DNA of 64,000 nucleotides from Marisa cornuarietis. Lineage: Eukaryota > Mollusca > Gastropoda > Architaenioglossa > Ampullariidae. Made by a program: the position numbers and the translations under genes. Of the stretch, positions 43,001-49,000 are shown in pieces (the stretch's first letter is position 1; each line of letters starts with the position of its first letter). The notes beneath the pieces are model-generated. The model saw only the letters and a program-made list of their open reading frames with translations, was not told the origin of the DNA and searched no databases. Location of the stretch: contig SMMW01000650.1 in assembly GCA_004794655.1 (NCBI GenBank), positions 868,001-932,000 on the forward strand. The letters run 5' to 3'.

Positions 43001-44921
43001 TATCAGTTATACAAACATTGTGACAGTAAAACCTCTTCAATGAGACTTTCTGTACTGTGACCCCCCCTCCACCCACCCACACTTTTGGATACAACCAAAA
43101 ATACTTTCATGGACATATATCTTCTATATAAATCTCATCTCTATTACAATTACCTCCCCAACATGACTCATGACCACTATTTGTGTTCTAATACCACCTT
43201 TTGCAAAAGTCATGTTTAAAACACATTTGCATATTGTAATACTTTTCTTTATCGCTTTTGTTTTGCTTGGTTATGCTTACTGATTATGCCACTGTTGGCC
43301 TTGGTTGAAGATTTATTGGGATATTAATTCTCCAGGTAAGAACAAGGGATCTATACCCATGTACTGTGGTAGATAAATATTCTCTCTCAAAACGTGGCAT
43401 ATATTTTTTAATGTGACTTCTGCAAAAAATGTTGCAAGAGAGCACAAACAGATGGTCACAAGAATCTTATTTTTATAAACATGTGACTTCAGCAAAAGGT
43501 CGTTAATGAAGCACAATTGACTCATGTGTGCTGGTAAACAAAAAGACAACAATAAAAGGAGGCTGGACATTTTGGCCCCAAACCATATTGACATCCCACC
43601 TCCATCTATTTGACTTCATGATGACCAGTTTTAAGAGCTTTATTTTCAACAATTAAATAAATAAATTTATACAGATGTGTGAAGTCATGATTCATGGAAT
43701 GAAAGCACACCGGTCAATTTCCCTACTAATACCCCTCTCAATTAAGACCTGATAGGGAGAGTTTACTGCAGTACATGTGCTATTTCCTTTTTGAAAATGA
43801 ATCTTGACACAAAAGCAGGAATACATGCATGCTTGCTCTTTCATACAATTGTTACAGGACTGTACTAAATCTAAATGTAAGAATGCAGATGTTAATACCA
43901 GAGACCAGAGTTATTTCAAGACAGAAGCTTTTCTTTCTATAGTTCAACTTGCTTTATCATCACCTTCTTTTTGGAACACGTATGAATGCTTCACACAAGA
44001 GATGTCCATCATCTGACTTAGCATTTCTGATGGTGTCATATAACTCCTGGCATATTTCTTGCTGGTGACAAAGTTAAACATTTTTTTATGTCTAAAATAA
44101 AAGATACTAAAATGTGTGTTTAAAAAAAAAACATGTAAAACTTTGGAAATTAAACTGTAGGTGGTAATAGTACAATGTTATACAAGATTTATAAATGCTC
44201 TGATACAATGTTTTATCCCTCTAAATTTAACTCATTACCCAATACAAAAAGCAGTAAGCATTGTCATCACAATGCACAGAAAGAGGTCAACAACAAAGAG
44301 ATCCAGATTTTACACCTACATCCTAGTGCCAAGTACTCCCCAGTCCATTCCATCAAATGCTTATATCTTACCCAACTGCTTACTGAACTACTAGGGCTAT
44401 CTATGTAACCCATCCTGATAGATCAAGTGATGCTCTTATTTACATAGCTATGCTTTGGATGCAGGTATTTTAAATTTTGTGATGCTAGTGATCTAGTGAT
44501 GCTCTTATTTACATAGCTATGCTTTGGATGCAGGTATTTTAAATTTAGTTTTACCCAGTCATTAGAAAAAAAATTGAATTCCACTAGTATAATCTGTTCT
44601 CAACACCATAAAGTTTATTTTATAGAAGTATGATATTCACACTTGGATTCCAACATTTTTCACGTTTATTTGCTACTGGCCTAGTGAATATAAACTTTCC
44701 ACAAACAAGCATTGGTCAATGCAAATAAACTATAGAGTCCATATATGTTATGAAAAAACATCCAGACTACAGATTTAAAGTTACTAATACAAAAACGGAC
44801 TTATAGCACTTACTGGGTCATATTGCAAGACTTTCTTCTTCTTTTTGACTGGTTGTGAAGGCCCAGATGAGTCATCAAAGTCATCTCTTCCATCTTGAAC
44901 TTTCCTTCGTTTTGATGGCAT
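10263..44921 (-). CDS. PBRM1: Polybromo-1 (BAF180), PBAF chromatin-remodelling subunit, complete coding region
   Basis: Coding exons in transcription order: 44814-44921, 43964-44061, 42446-42593, 41766-42026, 40902-41117, 38196-38363, 37868-37959, 37231-37455, 36757-36826, 36102-36200, 35826-35879, 35166-35216, 32383-32538, 31289-31420, 30033-30199, 29674-29800, 28984-29151, 28460-28597, 28055-28146, 27598-27640, 26717-26803, 26133-26357, 25653-25735, 25039-25177, 24793-24894, 24295-24369, 23909-24064, 23316-23397, 22734-22809, 22213-22385, 21850-21947, 21363-21434, 19312-19464, 19015-19140, 18678-18870, 15900-16025, 14667-14939, 10810-10912, 10263-10494. The sum is 5187 nt (1728 residues plus stop) and every junction keeps frame. 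The order is a basic N-terminus, six bromodomains, two BAH domains, an HMG box, then a Pro/Gly/Gln-rich tail ending in a conserved [14 protein letters not shown] block. Human PBRM1 is of similar length and order. The protein reads acetylated histones in the PBAF SWI/SNF complex in the nucleus. Exons were placed by eye; borders may be off by a few bases. Confidence 0.95.
10913..14666 (-). other. PBRM1 intron with LINE tail
   Basis: No additional exon was recognised. It contains the 12250-12470 LINE tail described separately and GT/CA-rich patches near 13650 and 13830. The open frames have no recognisable domain. Confidence 0.5.
12250..12470 (+). mobile_element. L2/CR1-like LINE 3' end with (ATC) tail
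   Basis: On the plus strand [12 protein letters not shown] followed by a stop is the typical carboxyl end of L2/CR1-type LINE ORF2. It is followed by T-rich sequence, then the block GAGCATTCTTCCGAATGGAT and an ATC-repeat end. This is a 5'-truncated insertion inside a PBRM1 intron, opposite in orientation to the gene. Confidence 0.65.
17030..17330. repeat. Degenerate tandem repeat rich in TTTACATGCACA
   Basis: The words TTCACATTTACATGCACAC, CATATTTACATGCACAAAA, CACATCTACATGCACACAAA and CAAATTTACATGTACACAG recur at roughly 20-25 bp spacing. Copies are diverged and spacing irregular, so this is an old minisatellite-like array. Confidence 0.6.
17453..17480. repeat. Compound C/(AC) microsatellite
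   Basis: An uninterrupted run of C is followed by about eight AC units, inside a PBRM1 intron. Length polymorphism would be expected. Confidence 0.8.
18678..19464 (-). CDS. PBRM1: PBRM1 HMG box and preceding linker
   Basis: Exons 19312-19464, 19015-19140 and 18678-18870 (about residues 1328-1484). The HMG box reads [53 protein letters not shown], matching the single HMG box of PBRM1. It is followed by a Ser/Pro-rich segment. The 19015-19140 exon has a tandem CAGCAG acceptor at 19141-19146, so inclusion of one extra Gln is possible. Confidence 0.92.
19575..21003. repeat. AT-rich inverted repeats flanking a LINE fragment
   Basis: The left arm at about 19619-19655 reads ATTCATTCTATAATTATAGG and continues GATGCATTCTAT. 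The reverse complement of the right arm at about 20910-20945 reads ATTCATTTTATAATTATACA then ATGCATTCTATAG. Further related words extend out to about 19575 and 21003. The arms enclose the LINE fragment at 19690-20850, as if the LINE had entered an AT-rich palindromic element. Confidence 0.5.
19690..20850 (+). mobile_element. Internally deleted LINE fragment, related to the 5.3-7.6 kb element
   Basis: On the plus strand there are endonuclease-side remnants ([19 protein letters not shown]) and RT carboxyl remnants ([11 protein letters not shown], then [10 protein letters not shown] and [20 protein letters not shown]). The end reads [14 protein letters not shown] and [13 protein letters not shown] residues in shifted frames. 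The RT core is absent and there are several frameshifts. The layout (FxYLxS, LRxILxI, Gly-Arg-Pro, WSEE end) matches the same broad LINE type as 5266-7560. It sits in the PBRM1 intron 19465-21362. Confidence 0.75.
21363..23397 (-). CDS. PBRM1: PBRM1 BAH domain 2
   Basis: Exons 23316-23397, 22734-22809, 22213-22385, 21850-21947 and 21363-21434 (about residues 1161-1327). Landmarks are [73 protein letters not shown] and [11 protein letters not shown]. The donor of exon 22734-22809 was set at CCAGT|GTCAGT because only that choice keeps phase with the next exon. Confidence 0.92.
23909..25735 (-). CDS. PBRM1: PBRM1 BAH domain 1
   Basis: Exons 25653-25735, 25039-25177, 24793-24894, 24295-24369 and 23909-24064 (about residues 976-1160). 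Landmarks are [69 protein letters not shown] and [19 protein letters not shown]. This matches the first of the two bromo-adjacent homology domains of human PBRM1, which are proposed to contact PCNA and chromatin. Confidence 0.93.
26133..28597 (-). CDS. PBRM1: PBRM1 bromodomain 6 (atypical) and charged linker
   Basis: Exons 28460-28597, 28055-28146, 27598-27640, 26717-26803 and 26133-26357 (about residues 781-975). Landmarks are [64 protein letters not shown] and [18 protein letters not shown]. No canonical YN is present; the aligned site reads FS. Human bromodomain 6 is also atypical, so loss of the acetyl-lysine Asn appears old. The block ends in a strongly charged Glu/Lys segment. Confidence 0.88.
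27928..27998. repeat. Recent 37-bp tandem duplication
   Basis: A 34-bp block beginning TTAACTTCATGAGTCACCAA occurs identically at 27928-27961 and 27965-27998 in the PBRM1 intron between exons 28055-28146 and 27598-27640. Identity suggests a recent event. Confidence 0.9.
28984..29800 (-). CDS. PBRM1: PBRM1 bromodomain 5
   Basis: Exons 29674-29800 and 28984-29151 (about residues 682-780). The block reads [48 protein letters not shown], and [18 protein letters not shown] with the canonical Asn. The helix C end continues in exon 28460-28597 ([16 protein letters not shown]). A 200-bp MITE with 8-bp target duplications lies in the intron at 29258-29457. Confidence 0.92.
29258..29457. mobile_element. 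200-bp hAT-type MITE with 8-bp target duplication
   Basis: The ends CCGCAATTCTCAACCT and, in reverse complement, CTGCGTTTCTCAACCT form imperfect terminal inverted repeats. The element is flanked by perfect GGTTAGCT at 29250-29257 and 29458-29465. The interior has G-runs and the word CGTCACAAGTAAAAGGTT near the end. No coding capacity. Located in the PBRM1 intron between the bromodomain 5 exons. Confidence 0.85.
29850..29897. repeat. (CA)n microsatellite
   Basis: About 46 bp of CA units with single interruptions (ATG, ACG), just upstream of the bromodomain 5 exon (minus strand). Confidence 0.9.
30033..32538 (-). CDS. PBRM1: PBRM1 bromodomain 4
   Basis: Exons 32383-32538, 31289-31420 and 30033-30199 (about residues 531-682). 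A basic, Lys-rich linker ([18 protein letters not shown]) leads into [16 protein letters not shown], then [20 protein letters not shown] and [20 protein letters not shown], with the canonical Asn. Intron 30200-31288 holds an L2-like LINE tail; intron 31421-32382 holds another interspersed repeat. Confidence 0.92.
30905..31165 (+). mobile_element. L2/CR1-like LINE 3' tail
   Basis: On the plus strand [15 protein letters not shown] and a stop resemble the ORF2 terminus of L2-type LINEs. About 130 bp of 3' UTR follow, ending in an (ATTATA)-like tail near 31141-31158. The insertion is 5'-truncated, in a PBRM1 intron. Confidence 0.6.
31586..32100. repeat. Interspersed repeat with L2-tail-like edge
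   Basis: ATTATTAATTATTAAATAAA is followed by a sequence containing TATAGTGCCTTTCCCCTTGC and CTCAGAGCAATTTACATATA, a type of word common in LINE or SINE 3' regions in animals. The right part includes GGTCCGAACCCACAACAG, weakly like a B box. The family was not identified. Confidence 0.4.
32539..35165 (-). other. PBRM1 intron, mostly unassigned
   Basis: Apart from the candidate microexon at 34860-34871 and an AC microsatellite near 34474-34496, I see only AT-rich sequence. A 14-bp tRNA A-box-like word lies near 33523 but no tRNA fold follows. Confidence 0.45.
34860..34871 (-). CDS. PBRM1: Candidate 12-nt cassette microexon of PBRM1
   Basis: On the minus strand a T-rich tract ending in TTTTTTTAG is followed by GCAGCCATCATG and a strong donor GTAAGT. 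If used it would add Ala-Ala-Ile-Met between the 35166-35216 and 32383-32538 exons without shifting frame. It is not counted in the 1728-residue model. There is no transcript evidence, so this is a motif-based candidate only. Confidence 0.3.
35166..35216 (-). CDS. PBRM1: PBRM1 short linker exon between bromodomains 3 and 4
   Basis: A 51-nt phase-0 exon ([17 protein letters not shown], about residues 514-530) bounded by CATCAG and GTAAGTAAG. The sequence is acidic then hydrophobic, with no known domain. Because it is phase 0 on both sides, it could be skipped without frame change. Confidence 0.65.
35826..37455 (-). CDS. PBRM1: PBRM1 bromodomain 3
   Basis: Exons 37231-37455, 36757-36826, 36102-36200 and 35826-35879 (about residues 364-513). 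An acidic stretch ([17 protein letters not shown]) precedes [37 protein letters not shown] carries the canonical Asn. The last exon reads [18 protein letters not shown]. The spacing of donor sites after helix C matches bromodomains 2 and 5, consistent with tandem duplication of an ancestral bromodomain exon set. Confidence 0.92.
37868..41117 (-). CDS. PBRM1: PBRM1 bromodomain 2
   Basis: Exons 40902-41117, 38196-38363 and 37868-37959 (about residues 206-364). The block reads FQLLPSRV, then [20 protein letters not shown] and [16 protein letters not shown], with the canonical Asn in TYN. The third exon holds [17 protein letters not shown], the end of helix C. A mariner element sits in the intron between the first two exons. 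Confidence 0.92.
38535..38975. repeat. Long-TIR element, left half (copy 1)
   Basis: The body at about 38650-38970 (TCATGCTTACCAATTTTGCC to TGCTGGTAAACAAAAGTGAC) is directly repeated at 43236-43560. The flank at 38535-38645 (AAATTGACCAGTCTTTCATT to GCTCTTAAAACC) is present in inverted orientation at 43620-43725. Together the copies imply one element family with terminal inverted repeats of about 100 bp, each copy keeping only one end. Confidence 0.55.
39066..40452 (-). mobile_element. Mariner-type DNA transposon, inactive
   Basis: The ends GGGCCGTTCAAAAGTT (plus strand, near 39069) and, in reverse complement, GGGCCGTTCAAAAAGTT (near 40450) form inverted repeats that continue to GCCTCACC. TA dinucleotides flank at 39064-39065 and 40453-40454. 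On the minus strand a mariner transposase is readable: FTTVKK-like residues, [53 protein letters not shown]. The first catalytic site, normally VTxDETW, reads VTQEETG, and there are stops and frameshifts. It lies in the PBRM1 intron between the bromodomain 2 exons and contains a nested LINE tail at 40068-40221. Confidence 0.9.
40068..40221 (+). mobile_element. LINE 3' tail nested inside the mariner
   Basis: A 154-bp insert flanked by a perfect 14-bp duplication TATACCTTTATTTT (40054-40067 and 40222-40235). On the plus strand it encodes [20 protein letters not shown], then a LINE-type carboxyl end, finishing with TAAGTAAGTAAG repeats. It is a 5'-truncated retrotransposition event that broke the mariner transposase frame. 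Confidence 0.8.
41265..41345 (-). repeat. SINE-like repeat, copy 1
   Basis: The reverse complement (GTTTACAGGGCTGGCTGCTT, then GATATAGCCTTAGTTGCTG and GTAAAACACC) matches 60395-60470 on the plus strand. The pair shows a dispersed short repeat; the second copy also has an upstream B-box-like segment. Located in the PBRM1 intron 41118-41765. Confidence 0.5.
41766..44061 (-). CDS. PBRM1: PBRM1 bromodomain 1 and following acidic linker
   Basis: Exons 43964-44061, 42446-42593 and 41766-42026 (about residues 37-205). Visible landmarks are [40 protein letters not shown] and [10 protein letters not shown], then an acidic linker. The position that is usually the acetyl-lysine-binding Asn (YN) reads Tyr (AYYK), as in the human first bromodomain, so an atypical pocket is conserved. 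The introns between these exons hold a MITE-like repeat and half of a long-TIR element. Confidence 0.9.
42727..42885. mobile_element. hAT-type MITE, second copy (degenerate)
   Basis: Shares with 29258-29457 the words GGTTCTCAACCTGTG, GTGCTGACAAGG, CATATC-GTATTAGTG and GGCGTCACAAGTAAAAGGTT. The right inverted repeat is truncated and no clear 8-bp duplication was found. Confidence 0.7.
43236..43725. repeat. Long-TIR element, right half (copy 2)
   Basis: Counterpart of 38535-38975. The body is in the same orientation, the terminal part inverted. It ends with TTCATTCCATGAATCATGAC (read as reverse complement) and further words towards 43760. Confidence 0.55.
44426..44546. repeat. Tandem duplication, period 69 bp
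   Basis: A 52-bp block starting AGTGATGCTCTTATTTACAT is identical at 44426-44477 and 44495-44546, inside the first coding intron of PBRM1. Confidence 0.9.
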
Positions 44922-44942
44922 GATAAAATGATGGCCTCTACC
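44814..44942 (-). CDS. PBRM1: PBRM1 first coding exon
   Basis: The acceptor TTTTAG is followed by a 21-nt leader and then ATG at 44919-44921. The 36 codons read [17 protein letters not shown] and continue to a lysine stretch KKKKK near residues 26-30, then the donor CCA|GTAAGT. The basic clusters resemble nuclear localisation signals and the human N-terminus. The next upstream exon is expected to be non-coding, near 45817-45900. Confidence 0.85.
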
Positions 44943-45816
44943 CTAAAAGAAATGATAGGCCTATATAGATATATTAAAACATAAATGTATTATGTGTGTC
45001 ACAGAGCATCACAATACATTATATATTTATTTTATTTCAATTTTTTTAAAGAAAATTAATAAAGCTGTATGTATGTTTGTTTCTTTTGTTTTCGTGTGCA
45101 CCTACCTTACCTTCTTTAACAAGTTCTTACAAAAAAAAAAAAAAGTGTCATGTGCATGTTCATACATTATCCCCAAAACAGTCTTTAAATCAAGACTAAA
45201 AATAAGTGGCTGGAAAATCTTATTTTCCTGCCAAAGAGGTCAGAAGTGCACAAATTTTAACTAGGCTAATTGAAGATCTATCAATATTAGGCTAAAGAAA
45301 TGAATTCTTACTTCATGAATTCTAAAAAAAATTATTATATAATAAGATGCGTCATTTGTTTCACAAATTATGTTCAATCAAATATGCAACTACACCACCT
45401 ATATTTGCTGACAAGTAATAAAATATAATAGTACATAATGGACGCTGACATTAAAATAATAAAGCTATATATATATATATAAAAACTGCTTAAGGGAGAC
45501 AACTTGAGCAGTGCAGGAACGGGTGTAATAAAAGCTTGACACTTCAGAAGGATTTCACCCCTATTATCTTCGTATGACAAACGACGATATCGCCGTTATA
45601 AATTAAATATTTGAAATAAAAACTATTGAATCAACAGCATATCAGATGTGCCCTAATGACAATGCTAAGACTGCTAGTAAGAGACAGAACAAAGAACCGA
45701 TTCGATTCTCTACCTTTCGAAAATATGTTTGATTAAAGCGCTGTGTTATCCATTTATGTCTCAGCTAAACATTAATAATTAGTTGATATTGTATGGAAAA
45801 GACTATGGCGTCATAC

Positions 45817-45900
45817 CTAACAGATGGCACAGTGCACGAATTTACGTTTACACTGTTTATATCAACTGAGAAGCATCAAAACTGCCGCCATGTTTGGTCA
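45817..45900 (-). other. PBRM1: Predicted PBRM1 5' non-coding exon
   Basis: On the minus strand a good donor (CTGTTAG|GTATGACG, GT at 45815-45816) lies upstream of the first coding exon acceptor near 44943. Its 5' limit is not visible, but the YY1-type motif at 45884-45891 suggests transcription starts close to 45890-45910. It contains a short upstream frame (MAAVLMLLS, then stop) overlapping the YY1 motif. Confidence 0.4.
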
Positions 45901-46093
45901 GACATATCCTGTGACGAGATGTTAAGTCTTGTTTAAGTAGAATAAATAAAATCGTCTTACGATTATAAATAAATGCTTTCTTTTAAGATATTATGAACAT
46001 TTCTATACTAAGTTATAACAGAAAATTATTTTCTACCTTACATGAACTTAAAGAAGCGTGATGCATAATGGGATATGTATCTCGGTCCACGTG
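45884..46093. promoter_or_regulatory. Putative bidirectional PBRM1/GNL3 promoter
   Basis: The interval between the divergent genes holds ATGGCGGC on the minus strand at 45884-45891 (YY1 core, commonly just downstream of start sites). It also holds ATCCCATTATGCATCAC on the minus strand at about 46059-46076, close to the ZNF143 motif, and a palindromic CACGTG E-box at 46088-46093 just inside GNL3. No TATA box in a useful position was noted. The mammalian GNL3 gene is a known MYC target and the E-box would suit that. Start sites are inferred. Confidence 0.6.
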
Positions 46094-49000
46094 GTTGAGG
46101 AAACATCGCTGTTCGCTTTCCTAGTGCCAAACATTCACAATGGTTGGATTGAGTGAGTTGCATAATTTGTTTCAATCGTTTGTCAATGGATTTTACTTTG
46201 GTATAAAAAACGCGTATTCGTGTAGCACACAACACCACATGACCTGTAATAGTATTTATTAGATGTTTCTATAAAAAAAATACACACAAATCTGCTGTAA
46301 AATTGATGCGAATGGTAGGGGATACAAAATTAAAACTGTACTTATGAAATAATGACGTATAAAGTAAATCTGCAATACATGAAAGATACATTATTAATAC
46401 TTGTACGGCAGTTTAATAAGCACACACTGTAATATCATACATTACAAGTGTTCAAGAGCAATTACGATCTTAGGATTGATCATTACATGGTTTGCTATAT
46501 TGGGGTTGAGGGAGAACCTAAGTTCCAAACATAAGTGTTAGATGATATGGTTGTTGTCTTTTAAGATGGTGCTGCTTTCTAAAATTATTTTGACTTTCCA
46601 CTGTGACAGCAAGAATTGTTCCCATAGCAGCAGCTTTTAAATGGTAGCATAGGGTAGACTATGGCACATTTATGTGCATATGTATATTTGTTGTACCTTT
46701 ATGCACCAGGGCACTTCACGTTGTTCATAGTTTTTATTGATGTTACTTGAACAGAAAAGAAAAGTAAGCGCCTTACAACAAAGAGGCGTGTCAAAATTGA
46801 AAAGAAGGTAAGAATTGCATTCGAAAGCTTATCTGTTACTCCATATCCAGTAAACTATGTTCATATAGTTGCAGAAACTTCAAAGACATTAAAAGACTAA
46901 AAAGAAGAAAATAACCATGTATACTATCAAATGTTTCTGCTGATATTTTTTAAATTTTTGTTAAGCTATGAGAGGAAGTCATGAGAAAAGTTTTACAATG
47001 CAGTCTCTTGTGTTTTATACCTGAATCCTGATTTGACAGCTCAGACTTAAAGAGTTAAGTGTAGACTCATGACAGATGACCAAGAACTATACACTGTGCA
47101 CACTTTCCTTTGAAGAGAGAGGGTGTAAGGAAATAAAAAACTGAAAATAAGTTTGATTCTTACCATATTCTTCTGTTAAATATATAATTAATAGTTTGCA
47201 TTATTGCTTAAACATTTTGTTTAGGATGCTAAAAGAACTGTAAATGTAACTTAGTATTATATTTTTTAAATATTTTGTTGTCCTTTTTATTTATAGGTCA
47301 GGGAGCACAACAGAAAGAAAAATAAAGAAGCAAGAAATAGTCAAAGAAAAGGTAATCTCTCATTTATAGGCCTAAAAGACATAATTTCACATGCTCTGTT
47401 TTCTGTCAACTTTTGTTAGTTGTCCATGGCCAACTCTTCTTACTGATAGGTTTCATTTTGATGTGGTCTATCAAAATCTAGTTCTTTTATTCATTGGAAT
47501 CAGAAGCAGAAAATAACGACTTCATAGAGATTTTTGAAAATGGAATACGATCATTTCGAGAACTGCATTTATTCTCATGTTTGACAGCCTCAAGCCTATT
47601 AGACCTGCTGGCGTACTAGTCACTTATATTTTTTTTTTAGTTTTTGTTGAAATGACATGAGTAGTATTGTCTACACATTAAAGAGACTACAGTACACATT
47701 TTATTTGTTTAGTACTGTATGCTGCGCCATAGATTTCTTAAAAATACAAGGCACACCCAATCCAAACTCATTAATTGATTTATTTGAGTTTCTTAGGTTA
47801 GGCTCATGTACTTTGCATTGCTCTTGCTAAGGTGTTTTAGTTTTAACGGACTTTCAGGAAAGAAAAAGGATCCAGGTGTTCCAAACAGCCTGCCTTTCAA
47901 ACAGATGGTTCTACAAGAGGCAGAGTCACACAAAAAAAAGGTATGTGTGTGTCAATGGAATGTTTCTAGAGAATGGCTTACTCCTAGGATAACCTGACTT
48001 TAGACATTGTCTACCCCTACCCCCACAAAACTCTAACTGGGTACTGGCACACATGCCTTCCTATTGGTAGAAAGCAGCGATCGAACAAAAAGTTCACTCG
48101 TGGTCAAGTCAAACGTATTTTATGGACTATCAAGAAATGTGACTTGAAAATAACACTAAAGAATAACTTATAATAAGTTGAACAGAATATGTCTTTGTTT
48201 TGTGTGACAACCATGTATTTTTAGTAAATGATTTGAGTAACGTGAGGATATTAACGGTCCGTCAGTCAGTCGTCCCTTGACCGACACCTGTTGTTGGGGG
48301 GAGCACATGGATTGACCCGGCAGCTGACAGGGCTCGCCACTCTTGCCTATTTTGGATGAAAGGGAGCAGGCCCTGTACAGTTCAGGACGACCAGTCCAGT
48401 CTTTGACATACGTAAGCCAGTTCTTCCTCTGCCCACTGCAGCATCAACTACCCTCCAAGATGCCTTGAAGGATAGTCTTCAACAGTTGTCGTGTCGGGTC
48501 ATATGGCCAAAGAAGACCAGCTTATGTCACTTGAAGCTGCTTACCTTTTTGAGCTGTACCCAATTCGTATAGATCTCTGCTTTGCCACTGCCATTGATCA
48601 TAACTTTGCTCATTTTCAGTGCTGGTCTCCATTCCATATGCATTTGAACTGTCTGTCAATCTGTTGGTAAAGTCTTGCAGATCGTCTTCCACCAATGGAA
48701 ATGGAAGTATGATGGTCGTGGAGAGCTTTAAACAAAAAGTTATTTAACAGCACCAGTGATAAGGGACATCCTTGGCGTACGCCTACTGTGGTTTAAAAGT
48801 ACGCTCCTATTTGGTTATCTAGCAGTACTGCTCTGGTTGAGCTATTATATAGCACTTTATTGACGTGAAGGAGGCCTTTTTCAATGTTGAACTTTCGTAT
48901 CACATGCCAAAGCCCCTTGTGCCAGACTGTCAAAAATGCCCTTTTTAAAGTCAGTGGCGCTATGGTAGAGGTCCCGCTGATGCTGATTTCTGTAAGGATG

